This document shows positions 45,002-53,176 of a stretch of DNA of 64,000 bases, in pieces. Within the stretch, counting starts at the first letter, position 1. The number at the start of each line of letters is the position of its first letter. The position numbers and the translations under genes are program-made. A model generated the notes under the pieces. It saw only the letters and a list, made by a program, of their open reading frames with translations, was not told the DNA's origin and did no database searches. This DNA is from Paenisporosarcina quisquiliarum_A (GTDB lineage Bacteria; Bacillota; Bacilli; Bacillales_A; Planococcaceae), in NCBI RefSeq assembly GCF_043641925.1, contig NZ_JBHZRU010000003.1, forward strand, positions 62,001 through 126,000. The letters run 5' to 3'.

Positions 45002-46183
45002 ATGTCGACGAAAAAAACAATATCCATGCTATTTGCCGCCATATTTCTAATTGCATTAAATTTAAGGCCGGCTGTAACTTCAATTGGTCCTTTATTAGAT
45101 ACAATCCGAAATGATCTTCATTTAACAAATAGTGAAGTAAGTCTTTTAACGGCGATTCCAGTTATTTGTATGGGGTTATTTGCACCACTTGCTGTTCATT
45201 GGTTAAATAAATTCGGACAACGCAAAGGAATTTCGATTTTAATCATCATTATTGGAGGTATGACACTTCTTAGAACTTGGTTCTATGATTATATTTCCTT
45301 ATTAATAACCGCATTTATTATAGGGATCGCGATTGCCATAATCGGACCTATTATCTCTTCACTAATAAAGGAGAAGTTCCCTACACGAATGGCATCTGCA
45401 ATTGGAATTTACTCGCTTGGTATGGGGGCAGGAGCAACTTTAAGTGCCGGATTAACTGGCGTCATTTATGTGATAGTTGGTGAACGATGGGAAATCGCAT
45501 TATCTATTTGGTCAGCTTTAGCTTTACTTGCTTATGTTGTTTGGATTCTTTCAATTAAAGATGCTAAAGCTGTTAAAGAACCTGTGGAAATGGATGAACC
45601 AGCGGTATTTAGATCACCTTGGTCAAATACACGTGCTTGGCTCATTTTATTATTCTTCGGATTTCAAGCATCTTTGTTCTTCTCATTAACTACTTGGCTT
45701 GGATCTGCAGCGGGAGAACTTGGCTTTAATGTAATTGAGGCTGGTACGGTCATTAGTGTATTAACAATCGCACAAATTGCTGGTAATATCGTCATTCCGT
45801 TGTTACTTGAAAAATTTCCAAACCGTTCTTTTTGGATTTATTTCTCATTAACGCTTGGTACTGTAGGTTTGGTTTTATTGTTGACGAATAGCACATTGCT
45901 CATTTGGCCAGCTTCCGTATTTCTAGGACTAACATTGGGTGGTTTATTTCCATTAGCTCTTTTATTACCTTTGGACGAAACAACAGATGCACGAGAAGCG
46001 AATGCTTGGACGGCAATGGTTCAAACGGGTGGTTTTATAATGGGAGGAATCACGCCTTTAGCAATCGGTATTTTGTATGATATCACTGGTACCCATCAAA
46101 TGACTTACTATGTTCTATTGATGTTACTAGTTGGTATGTTTGTCGTGACTATCTTTTTAAACAAAAAAAATAACCCTGCGTAG
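45002..46183 (+). CDS. MFS transporter, CynX/NimT family
   Basis: 393 residues, twelve predicted helices in two halves split by a short charged loop (about 183-200). ALNLRPAVTSIGPLLDTIRNDL at the first helix is the CynX/NimT hallmark. Family members are proposed to export cyanate, nitroimidazole or other small compounds; the substrate here is unknown. AAAGGAG precedes the ATG. It converges on the second msrA. Confidence 0.9.
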   Translation: MSTKKTISMLFAAIFLIALNLRPAVTSIGPLLDTIRNDLHLTNSEVSLLTAIPVICMGLFAPLAVHWLNKFGQRKGISILIIIIGGMTLLRTWFYDYISLLITAFIIGIAIAIIGPIISSLIKEKFPTRMASAIGIYSLGMGAGATLSAGLTGVIYVIVGERWEIALSIWSALALLAYVVWILSIKDAKAVKEPVEMDEPAVFRSPWSNTRAWLILLFFGFQASLFFSLTTWLGSAAGELGFNVIEAGTVISVLTIAQIAGNIVIPLLLEKFPNRSFWIYFSLTLGTVGLVLLLTNSTLLIWPASVFLGLTLGGLFPLALLLPLDETTDAREANAWTAMVQTGGFIMGGITPLAIGILYDITGTHQMTYYVLLMLLVGMFVVTIFLNKKNNPA

Positions 46184-46194
46184 GCAAGGTTATT
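46162..46194 (-). terminator. Terminator of the second msrA
   Basis: On the minus strand AATAACC (46188-46194) pairs with GGTTATT (46169-46175) and is followed by eight T residues; it lies inside the end of the MFS gene. Confidence 0.7.
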
Positions 46195-46200
46195 CATACG

Positions 46201-46719
46201 TTACTTTTTCCAGTGATTTTCAATAAATTTATCTCTTCCGGATATTGCGCGGTCCTCCGCGTAATCATTCGGATTTTTTTTGTAATAATCTTGATGGTAA
46301 TCTTCTGCAACATAGAAAGTTTTAGCAGGAAGAATCTTAGTTAAAATTGGTTTTGAAAAGCGTCCACTGTCTGCTAATTTTTGTTTAGACAATTCAGCCT
46401 GATCTTTCTGTTCATTTGTATGATAAAAAATTGCCGTTTGGTAAGATTCACCGCGGTCGTGGAATTGACCACCATCATCCGTTGGATCAATTTGCTGCCA
46501 ATAAATTTCTAATAATTGTTCATATGTAAACGTGGTTGGATCAAATTCAATTTGTACCACCTCTAGATGACCGGAATCGCCTTTTTTCACATCTTCATAT
46601 GTTGGATTTTCAATATGGCCGCCCATATATCCTGATAAGACAGAATCAATGCCGTCCCATTGATCAAATGGTTTAACCATACACCAAAAACAGCCACCTG
46701 CAAATGTTGCTTTTTCCAT
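46201..46719 (-). CDS. msrA: Second peptide methionine-(S)-sulfoxide reductase MsrA
   Basis: 172 residues with GGCFWCMVKPFDQWDG (nucleophilic Cys about 11), the IDPTDDGGQFHDRGESYQTAIFYH block and YHQDYYKKNP. It is clearly related to the msrA at 6298-6828 but many positions differ, so it is an old paralogue rather than a recent copy. Not linked to an msrB. GAGAGGAG precedes the ATG. Role as for MsrA; possible division of labour between the two is not visible in sequence. Confidence 0.95.
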   Translation of the reverse strand: MEKATFAGGCFWCMVKPFDQWDGIDSVLSGYMGGHIENPTYEDVKKGDSGHLEVVQIEFDPTTFTYEQLLEIYWQQIDPTDDGGQFHDRGESYQTAIFYHTNEQKDQAELSKQKLADSGRFSKPILTKILPAKTFYVAEDYHQDYYKKNPNDYAEDRAISGRDKFIENHWKK

Positions 46720-46867
46720 AACAAAAAACTCCTCTCGTTTCCTACATAAGCGCTATTGTAGCACTTGCGAGAACTCGTCACAACAACTATGATTGAGTAA
46801 GTTTTAATCGCAACTTTTTAATAGAAGTTTTCGTTCTATTGATTGAATAAAGAAAGGGGGATGTATT

Positions 46868-47824
46868 GTGGAAGACATGCATCCAAAAAGTAGAATTGAA
46901 CGCAAAAAAAGAAAGTTTCGATTCGGTCGATTTTTCTTATCGATATTGACATTAATCATTGTTGGCACTCTCCTATACTCGATCGTCCAGTATAAAGCAG
47001 GGCAGAAGTTAGCAGCAAGACAATCACAAGATCCAATCGAATTTAATGGAGATTCACTGGATATAAAAAATCCTACTATCGAAAATATTTTAGTTCTTGG
47101 ATCAGATACTCGAGGCGAAGAGAAATCAAGAACTGATACAATGATGCTTGTCTCTTGGAATAAAGAAACAGATGAAGTAAAAGTGATTTCATTTATGCGT
47201 GATATTTATGCAGACATACCCGGCTATAAATCAACTAAATTAAACACTGCCTATTTTTTAGGAGGCGTCCAATTAGTTAAAGATACAGTAACGAGTATGT
47301 TTGGCATTCCGATACATCACTATGCACTCATAGATTTTGAAAGCTTTGAAACCCTAGTGGATATCGTTGCTCCAAATGGTGTAGAAATTGATGTGGAAAA
47401 AGATATGTCAGAAAAAATTGGTGTTACCTTAAAAAAAGGAATTCACAAACTTAACGGGAAAGAACTTCTTGGATACGCCAGATTCCGTGCAGACAAAGAA
47501 GGGGATTTTGGACGTGTAGCAAGACAGCAAAAAGTAATGGAAGCTTTAAAAGAAGAAGTATTTAAACCAGTGAATGTCGTTCATTATCCGAAATTCGCAG
47601 GGGCACTTCAAGGGTATGTTGAAACCGACTACTCGAGCGCTGAAGAAGTGAAGAGAGTATTAAGTCTAGCTGCAAGTGGTGGAGTGGAAATTGATAAGTT
47701 AACTATACCAGTAGAACATAGTTATCAATTTTCTACCTATGAAGGTGCTGGATCAGTAATTGAAATTGATGTAGAGCAAAACAAAAAAGCACTTAGTGAA
47801 TTTATTGGCTATTCTTTAAGATGA
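46868..47824 (+). CDS. LytR-CpsA-Psr (LCP) family glycopolymer ligase
   Basis: 318 residues: basic cytoplasmic N-terminus, one membrane helix (about 21-41), extracellular LCP domain (about 75-230) with GSDTRGEEKSRTDTMML, SFMRDIYADIPG, TKLNTAYFLGG and the RFRADKEGDFGRVARQQ active-site stretch. LCP enzymes attach teichoic acids or other glycopolymers to peptidoglycan (TagU in B. subtilis). The start is GTG 46868, 7 nt after AAAGGGGG. Confidence 0.93.
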   Translation: MEDMHPKSRIERKKRKFRFGRFFLSILTLIIVGTLLYSIVQYKAGQKLAARQSQDPIEFNGDSLDIKNPTIENILVLGSDTRGEEKSRTDTMMLVSWNKETDEVKVISFMRDIYADIPGYKSTKLNTAYFLGGVQLVKDTVTSMFGIPIHHYALIDFESFETLVDIVAPNGVEIDVEKDMSEKIGVTLKKGIHKLNGKELLGYARFRADKEGDFGRVARQQKVMEALKEEVFKPVNVVHYPKFAGALQGYVETDYSSAEEVKRVLSLAASGGVEIDKLTIPVEHSYQFSTYEGAGSVIEIDVEQNKKALSEFIGYSLR

Positions 47825-47903
47825 TTAATTGATAGTTTGTAGAAAATTCATATAAAATGATAAGTAAGCTTGTGAGAGTTATTTAGAAAGTGAGGGTTAT
47901 TAA

Positions 47904-49088
47904 ATGCAACCAGAAAGATCATCATTTTTCTCTACCAAATTCATTCAATTTCTAGGAGGGAAAAATACACTCTTCACTTTACTCATGATATTAATGGTTG
48001 GCTTAATCATTTGGATTTTTGATATCATTTCGTTTATTTTTTACCCTATTCAAGTGCTTCTTGCTAATGTCGTGTTGCCTGTTATTTTAGCCACTATTGC
48101 TTATTATCTATTGCGACCTGCGTTGCAGGGACTAATTAAATTAAAAGTACCGAAAATATGGGGGATTATTTTTATTCTCCTTGGCTTAATTAGTTTAATA
48201 ACTTTATTAATTGTTGCTGTATTTCCATTTTTAAGAGATCAGACTTCAACTTTAATTCAAGAATTTCCAGAGTATTTCCGGAAATTAGTGATTAAAATAG
48301 ACACATTTCTTAGAACATCTATATTCTCAAGTTATTACGTCAATTTTGATATGGATGAAATTATTAATCAAATACCTCAAGATATTGGAAATACCATCTC
48401 GGATACGCTTGGCGGGGTAGCGAATGGAATTGGGAAAGTAATTTCAACACTAACAGGACTAGTTTTAGCAATTGTAACGGTTCCGTTTATCTTATTTTAT
48501 TTATTAAAAGATGGTGAAAAGCTACCTCAATACATTTTGAAATTACTTCCACCGAGAATGCGTGAAGACGCTGCTCAAGTTATGAAGGAAGCAGACAAAC
48601 AGATAAGCGCCTATATTCAGGGGCAAATTTTAGTCGCGATTTGTATTGGATTAATGATCTCCATAGGATTCCTTATAATCGGTATGGAATATGCGTTACT
48701 GCTCGGTGTACTTGCAATGATTACAAGTGTAGTTCCTTACTTAGGACCGATTATAGCCATTACGCCAGCAGCCATCATAGCTGTTGTCACTTCACCTTTC
48801 ATGTTGGTGAAATTAGCAATCGTGTGGACGGTGGTTCAGTTAGTCGAAGGAAAGTTTATATCTCCACAAATTATGGGTAAATCATTACATATACATCCAA
48901 TCACAATCATATTTGTTTTATTAACCGCAGGCTCATTATTTGGGGTACCTGGTGTGATTTTAGGAATACCCGGTTATGCTTTATTAAAAGTTTTAGTGAC
49001 TCATATGTATAAACTTTTCAAACGTCGATATAATCGTCATGAAACAAACTTACAGCTTCACTACGAACAAACCGAAACAATTGAATAA
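47904..49088 (+). CDS. AI-2E family (PerM-like) transporter
   Basis: 394 residues with about eight membrane helices; LPVILATIAYYLLRP, TVPFILFYLLKDGEKLP and the conserved VEGKFISPQIMGKSLHIHP and LFGVPGVILGIPGYALLK near the end identify the AI-2E transporter family. Members include sodium/proton antiporters and putative exporters; no substrate can be given. GTGAGGGT precedes the ATG. Confidence 0.9.
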   Translation: MQPERSSFFSTKFIQFLGGKNTLFTLLMILMVGLIIWIFDIISFIFYPIQVLLANVVLPVILATIAYYLLRPALQGLIKLKVPKIWGIIFILLGLISLITLLIVAVFPFLRDQTSTLIQEFPEYFRKLVIKIDTFLRTSIFSSYYVNFDMDEIINQIPQDIGNTISDTLGGVANGIGKVISTLTGLVLAIVTVPFILFYLLKDGEKLPQYILKLLPPRMREDAAQVMKEADKQISAYIQGQILVAICIGLMISIGFLIIGMEYALLLGVLAMITSVVPYLGPIIAITPAAIIAVVTSPFMLVKLAIVWTVVQLVEGKFISPQIMGKSLHIHPITIIFVLLTAGSLFGVPGVILGIPGYALLKVLVTHMYKLFKRRYNRHETNLQLHYEQTETIE

Positions 49089-49138
49089 TTAATTGATATT
49101 TTGTATGTGACTGTTAAAAGAAATCAGGAGGAAATTAC

Positions 49139-49543
49139 ATGTTGAAAAAGTTTTTATCAACAATTGGGATTGGATCAATGAAAGTGGATACGATTGTTGA
49201 CCAACCAGATTTAGCACATGGTGAGTCTCTATCAGGAAAGATTTATATTGATGGGGGACAAAGTGAACAAATGATCGATTTTATTAAACTAGAAGTGATT
49301 AAACGTTCTGAAGGACATAGAGAAGATAGTGATTTTGATGTTACGAATGATGTTGTTGCAAAATACATGATTGAAACGATTGGCTCCGTTAAATCAAAGG
49401 AAACAAGAATGGTTCCTTTCGAAATAATGCCAGATGAACGCTGGGAATATGATAAAGACCAAGCTAAGCTATTTTTGAGAACATCCGTCCACATTACTGG
49501 TGCTGTGGATGTTCAAGATGAAGATGAGATAAGATACAACTAA
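49139..49543 (+). CDS. Half-length Spo0M-family protein
   Basis: 134 residues aligned only with the N-terminal arrestin-like half of Spo0M (MLKKFLSTIGIGSMKVDT, IYIDGG, KSKETRMVPFEIMPDERW). The stop is followed almost at once by a strong terminator, and the downstream sequence does not continue the second domain, so this looks like a genuine single-domain form rather than a frameshift. AGGAGG is 8 nt before the ATG. Compare full-length Spo0M at 10418-11188. Role unknown. Confidence 0.8.
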   Translation: MLKKFLSTIGIGSMKVDTIVDQPDLAHGESLSGKIYIDGGQSEQMIDFIKLEVIKRSEGHREDSDFDVTNDVVAKYMIETIGSVKSKETRMVPFEIMPDERWEYDKDQAKLFLRTSVHITGAVDVQDEDEIRYN

Positions 49544-49555
49544 ATACAGCAGTCC

Positions 49556-49596
49556 AATACAGTCATTCCAAAATATGTTGGAATGACTGTATTTCA
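49556..49596 (+). terminator. Rho-independent terminator after the half Spo0M gene
   Basis: A 16-bp stem (AATACAGTCATTCCAA with 49578-49593). The T tract after it is short. Confidence 0.85.
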
Positions 49597-49602
49597 TCGC
49601 TA

Positions 49603-49654
49603 TATTTGTATTATGCAAATATTAAATACGTTAAGTATTTGCATAATGCAAATA
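49603..49654. promoter_or_regulatory. Tandem 19-bp palindromes, candidate double operator
   Basis: Palindrome 1 at 49603-49621 is TATTTGtAT-T-ATGCAAATA (one mismatch); palindrome 2 at 49636-49654 is TATTTGCAT-A-ATGCAAATA (perfect). Their centres are 33 bp apart, about three helical turns, so both face the same side of the DNA. They lie about 53 bp upstream of the -35 box of the ypsA promoter. I do not recognise the cognate regulator. Confidence 0.6.
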
Positions 49655-49706
49655 AACGACGAATTAAAAGTTGTGAAATACAAGTGTTTCGGATAGGGAA
49701 TGATTT

Positions 49707-49735
49707 TTGACCCGTTGTATTAGAAAGTCTATACT
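49707..49735 (+). promoter_or_regulatory. Sigma-A promoter of ypsA
   Basis: TTGACC (49707-49712), 17-bp spacer, TATACT (49730-49735); a transcript would start near 49742, about 48 nt before the ypsA start. Confidence 0.75.
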
Positions 49736-49789
49736 GATTCTCATGGGCGTTCTCGGTGAATAATGTTGTAATTTGAAAGAGGTGTGATA

Positions 49790-50350
49790 ATGGTTAAACG
49801 TTTAATTGTGACAGGATATAAACCTCATGAGCTCGGAATTTTTGATGATAAACATCCAGGTGTCGTCATCATTAAAAAAGCACTGGAATCTCAATTGGTT
49901 GCACAAATTGATGAGGGACTTGAGTGGGTGATTATTAGCGGACAATTAGGAGTTGAAACGTGGGCTGCTGAAGTGGTATTAGAATTGAAAAAAACCTATA
50001 AGCAGTTGAAATATGCTGTTATCACACCTTTTCTGGAGCAAGAAAAAAACTGGAATGATTTAAAAAAAGAAAAATATAGAATGATTTGTACGAATGCCGA
50101 CTTTCAAATTAGTGTCTCGAAAAAACAGTATGAAGGTGGTTGGCAATTCATTGAAAAAAATAAGTTCATCATTCGAAATACAGATGGGATTTTGCTTGTA
50201 TACGATGAAGAGAATGAAGGATCTCCAAAATTTATTAAAGAAGAAGCTTTACGCTACAGTCAAAGAAATGATTATCAGCTCTTCAACATAACGGCAGATG
50301 ATCTGCAAATAGCTGCAGAAGAGGATCAAATTAATTATTGGTCTGAATAA
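49790..50350 (+). CDS. ypsA: YpsA family protein (DUF1273, SLOG-like fold)
   Basis: 186 residues. RLIVTGYKPHELGIF, the glycine motif WVIISGQLGVETWAAEV and the later NTDGILLVYDEENEGSPKF are characteristic of YpsA, a Rossmann-like SLOG protein linked to cell division control in Firmicutes. Nucleotide-ligand binding is expected from the fold. GTG 49784 is in frame, but AGAGG (49778-49782) fits ATG 49790. It converges on the Spo0E-like gene. Confidence 0.9.
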   Translation: MVKRLIVTGYKPHELGIFDDKHPGVVIIKKALESQLVAQIDEGLEWVIISGQLGVETWAAEVVLELKKTYKQLKYAVITPFLEQEKNWNDLKKEKYRMICTNADFQISVSKKQYEGGWQFIEKNKFIIRNTDGILLVYDEENEGSPKFIKEEALRYSQRNDYQLFNITADDLQIAAEEDQINYWSE

Positions 50351-50389
50351 AAAAACGGTTCAATCAATTTAACTAACTTGATTGAACCG
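50349..50389 (-). terminator. Terminator of the Spo0E-like gene
   Basis: A 12-bp stem (CGGTTCAATCAA/TTGATTGAACCG) with A residues on the left, i.e. a T run for the minus-strand transcript. It overlaps the end of the minus-strand gene and probably also ends ypsA. Confidence 0.88.
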
Positions 50390-50554
50390 ATGAATCTCTT
50401 GATATCGATTTAGCAATGTATCTAACTCTTGACTAATTGACACCACTAATGGATGTGTTAATCCATGATCTTTTGCTTTCTTATACATATCCTTCTGCTT
50501 CTTTTGAATCTGGCTTTTCAAGTTGACTTTCTTCTCAATAGCTATTGAATTCAT
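50369..50554 (-). CDS. Spo0E-like aspartyl-phosphate phosphatase
   Basis: 61 residues, two-helix hairpin. The signature SQELDTLLNRYQ (SQxLDxxI/LxxY) of Spo0E-type phosphatases is intact. These proteins dephosphorylate Spo0A~P and delay sporulation. A TTG at 50557 is in frame, but GGAGG 9 nt upstream favours ATG 50554. Standing alone with its own terminator. Confidence 0.88.
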   Translation of the reverse strand: MNSIAIEKKVNLKSQIQKKQKDMYKKAKDHGLTHPLVVSISQELDTLLNRYQEIHRFNQVS

Positions 50555-50694
50555 CAAGTTACTCCTCCAATTATTACGATTTTAAAAACTAATTGTTTAT
50601 TTAGTAATGCATTTCATGTAATGTCTAATAATGGATGTCTATAGTATCTTTTTCACCAATTCACTGTGTTTAAACCTCTAATTAAAAAATATTT

Positions 50695-50728
50695 TTAGAC
50701 TTTTTTCACGAACGTATATAATTCGTTC
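50695..50728 (+). promoter_or_regulatory. Promoter of the FAD oxidase/half-MFS unit with overlapping inverted repeat
   Basis: TTTAGA (50695-50700), 17-bp spacer, TATAAT (50718-50723). GAACG (50710-50714) and CGTTC (50724-50728) form an inverted repeat around the -10 box, a position suited to a repressor. The 9-bp spacing excludes a standard Bacillus LexA site (4-bp spacing). Confidence 0.5.
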
Positions 50729-50744
50729 TTATATAGGAGAAAAC

Positions 50745-52178
50745 ATGAGAAAAAATAGAATTATATTGGTTTTAGTTTATGTTTTAGTCTTTTTTAGTTC
50801 CTTTCAGCTGTTTCATATCCAACAAACAAATCCTGTTTTTGAAGATCGAGGTAGATTAGTGTCGGTTAAAATGAAGAATCTAACTTCTGGTAAAGATGAA
50901 AAGGATCTTATAAAGATAGTGAATTCTGCAAAGCGTCAGAATGAAACAATTTCTATAGCGGGAATTCAACATAGCCAGGGTGGCCAAACATTATATCCTG
51001 ACGGGATATTACTTAATATGAAGTCTTACAATAAAATTTTAGAATTAGATGAGACCAAAAAAACGATTACCGTTCAAAGTGGAGCAACTTGGGATGATAT
51101 TCAACGCTTTATTAACCCAAAAGGATTAGCGTTGAAAGTCAGTCAGTCTCAAAATATCTTTACTGTGGGCGGCTCATTAAGTGTGAATGTTCACGGGCGC
51201 GATATACGACATCAAGGTTTAATTGAAACGGTTGATTCATTTCGACTATTAACTGCTGAAGGCAAGATTATCAATGTTAGTCGAGCGGAAAATGAAGAAC
51301 TATTTGAATTGGTTATTGGGGGATATGGATTATTTGGCGTTATTTTAGATATTACCTTGCATTTAACGGATGATGAATTATATCAAATCGAAACTCATTC
51401 TTTAGCTTTTGATGAATATAGCGAATATTTTCAAAGAGAAGTCATTCAAAATGAAGTGGTTAAGATGCATCTTGCTCGTTTATCCGTTGCACCAGAAACG
51501 TTTCTAGAGGATATGTACGTAACCAATTATTTACTTTCCGATCATCAAGAATTACTACTGGAACATATGAATCTAAAGCGAGATTCAATTATTGCCATTC
51601 CTAAACTCTTTCTTGGTCTTTCACGTCAAAGTGATTGGGGTAAGGATTTGTTTTGGGAAACTCAGGAGAACTATAACAAACGGTTAAATGGATCGCATAT
51701 TACAAGAAATAATGTGATGAGGTCTGATTCAACCTTTATGGATTATGAGCATGCGAGGAAAACAGAGGTATTACAAGAATACTTTGTACCTGTAGATAAT
51801 TATGAATCGTACATAAAAGACTTAAAAGCTATGTTACTTAAGCAACCGGATTTTAATTTATTAAATATTACCGTCCGTTATGTTGAAAAAAATGAAAAAG
51901 CTGTAATGTCTTATGCTAAGCAGGACATGTTCGCCTTGGTGTTGTTAATTAACCAAGACATGGATCAAGATAGTATGAAAATGAATCAAGAAGTTATAAG
52001 AAAAATGATTGATATCACCTTAGATCATGAGGGAAGTTACTATCTCCCTTATTATCACTATGCTTCGAAGAATCAGTTAAGAAAAGCATATCCTCGAGCA
52101 GAAGAATTTTTTGAGTTGAAAGACAAATATGACCCAGAACATCTATTCATGAATCTGTTCTATGAGGAGTACCATTAA
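50745..52178 (+). CDS. Membrane-anchored FAD-binding oxidase (PCMH/GLDH-like)
   Basis: 477 residues. An N-terminal hydrophobic helix (about 6-24), then a PCMH-type FAD domain (about 45-215): IAGIQHSQGGQTLYPDG is the pyrophosphate loop with a His at the position used for covalent flavin attachment in related oxidases, followed by VQSGATWDDIQ, TVGGSLSVNVHGRD and GGYGLFGVILD. The C-terminal part ends DPEHLFMNLF, as in aldonolactone and alditol oxidases. The active site would be outside the membrane. Substrate unknown. The stop overlaps the next ATG (TAATG). Confidence 0.85.
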   Translation: MRKNRIILVLVYVLVFFSSFQLFHIQQTNPVFEDRGRLVSVKMKNLTSGKDEKDLIKIVNSAKRQNETISIAGIQHSQGGQTLYPDGILLNMKSYNKILELDETKKTITVQSGATWDDIQRFINPKGLALKVSQSQNIFTVGGSLSVNVHGRDIRHQGLIETVDSFRLLTAEGKIINVSRAENEELFELVIGGYGLFGVILDITLHLTDDELYQIETHSLAFDEYSEYFQREVIQNEVVKMHLARLSVAPETFLEDMYVTNYLLSDHQELLLEHMNLKRDSIIAIPKLFLGLSRQSDWGKDLFWETQENYNKRLNGSHITRNNVMRSDSTFMDYEHARKTEVLQEYFVPVDNYESYIKDLKAMLLKQPDFNLLNITVRYVEKNEKAVMSYAKQDMFALVLLINQDMDQDSMKMNQEVIRKMIDITLDHEGSYYLPYYHYASKNQLRKAYPRAEEFFELKDKYDPEHLFMNLFYEEYH

Positions 52179-52720
52179 TGAATACTCGTAATTTTATCAT
52201 TTATCAAAGTACGGTTGGAATTGCTGCGAGCATAATTTTCCCTTTTTATATACTATTCTTAAAAAACGTGGGGAGTAGTTATTCTCAATTTGGGTGGGCA
52301 TATGGATTATTTGCATTAACCGCTGCCTTAAGTTATCCATTCGTAGGAAAGATGGCAGACAAATTAGGTGATCATCTACTTTTAGCTATCTATTCATGGG
52401 GGATGGCTGCGATTCTATTAGTATTTCCACTAGCTTATGAAATTTGGCATGTATATGTATTACAAATCGTAATGGGGCTTCTTGGAGCTATTCAAAAAAA
52501 TTCAGAAAAAGCGTTCCTTGCTCGAGCTGTAAATAAAGAAACAGCTGGAGTTGAAATTGGAAGATATCATGTATGGACGTCAATTGGTGCCGCGATTGCA
52601 GTCATTGCAACAGGGTATTTAGTTGACTTTTTAACGATTGGTAGTTTATTTTATATCGCGTCCATTGCTTTTGCGTGGAGCGGATTTTATGTCATGAAAT
52701 TTAGAAATGAAAGTAAATAA
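52178..52720 (+). CDS. Half-size MFS-type membrane protein
   Basis: 180 residues with six predicted helices, equal to one half of a normal MFS transporter. The loop GKMADKLGDHLLL corresponds to the MFS motif A (GxxxDrxGrr). The last residues YVMKFRNESK end naturally, and no second half is found downstream, so it is either a natural half transporter that dimerises or the remnant of a larger gene. Its start overlaps the stop of the oxidase gene by one base, so the two are coupled. Confidence 0.8.
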   Translation: MNTRNFIIYQSTVGIAASIIFPFYILFLKNVGSSYSQFGWAYGLFALTAALSYPFVGKMADKLGDHLLLAIYSWGMAAILLVFPLAYEIWHVYVLQIVMGLLGAIQKNSEKAFLARAVNKETAGVEIGRYHVWTSIGAAIAVIATGYLVDFLTIGSLFYIASIAFAWSGFYVMKFRNESK

Positions 52721-52819
52721 ACTTTATTTCACGATTCACCCCATCTATAACCTCAATGTCAACGTAACCCATACATTTGGGAACTTGATTGAGGCACCGA
52801 AAATTATAGTTTAGTTTAA

Positions 52820-52851
52820 AGCAGCCTTAATAGATTAAGGTTGCTTTTTTG
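52820..52851 (+). terminator. Rho-independent terminator after the half-MFS gene
   Basis: AAGCAGCCTTAAT pairs with ATTAAGGTTGCTT (one G-T) and runs into T residues. The 456-bp gap 52721-53176 also holds an inverted repeat CCTCAAT/ATTGAGG (52751-52794) and the paa promoter region; no gene is seen in it. Confidence 0.88.
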
Positions 52852-52920
52852 ATGCGAATTTTTTAGTGCTATATATATTGAAGATAAAAGCAATTCATTT
52901 GGAATTTTCAGAAATTATGA

Positions 52921-52949
52921 TTGACATCTTATGTCGTCGCTATTAATCT
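52921..52949 (+). promoter_or_regulatory. Sigma-A promoter of the paa operon
   Basis: TTGACA (52921-52926), 17-bp spacer, TAATCT (52944-52949). It predicts a start near 52956 and a leader of about 220 nt before paaA. Confidence 0.65.
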
Positions 52950-52962
52950 AAATGTAAGCATT

Positions 52963-52993
52963 ACAGTTTAATAGCTAAACGTAATTAAACTGT
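52963..52993. promoter_or_regulatory. Inverted repeat just downstream of the paa promoter
   Basis: ACAGTTTAAT (52963-52972) and ATTAAACTGT (52984-52993) form a perfect 10-bp inverted repeat with an 11-bp spacer, at about +8 to +38 of the predicted transcript. It may be an operator (for example for PaaX) or an RNA hairpin. Confidence 0.45.
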
Positions 52994-53176
52994 TATATAT
53001 AATTCGCTAAATAATACAAATAGGAAAATCTTTTAATAGGTACCGGTTAAATCATTATCTAAAAATGTTGTCTCATTTATTCTTCACTTGTTTAATGTAA
53101 CAACGTCTGATGATGATGGTACTAATTCGTTATGTTGAACATCTTGCTAGCATACCTTATAAGGGGAGGGTTTATA

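Noticed and set aside
50710..50728. LexA (SOS) box at the oxidase promoter
   Set aside because: Half-sites GAACG/CGTTC are present but the spacing is 9 bp rather than the 4 bp of the Bacillus consensus CGAAC-N4-GTTCG.
52751..52794. CCTCAAT/ATTGAGG inverted repeat after the half-MFS gene as a second terminator or regulatory RNA
   Set aside because: Seven-bp arms with a 30-nt loop and no T run; the clear terminator lies just downstream at 52820-52851.
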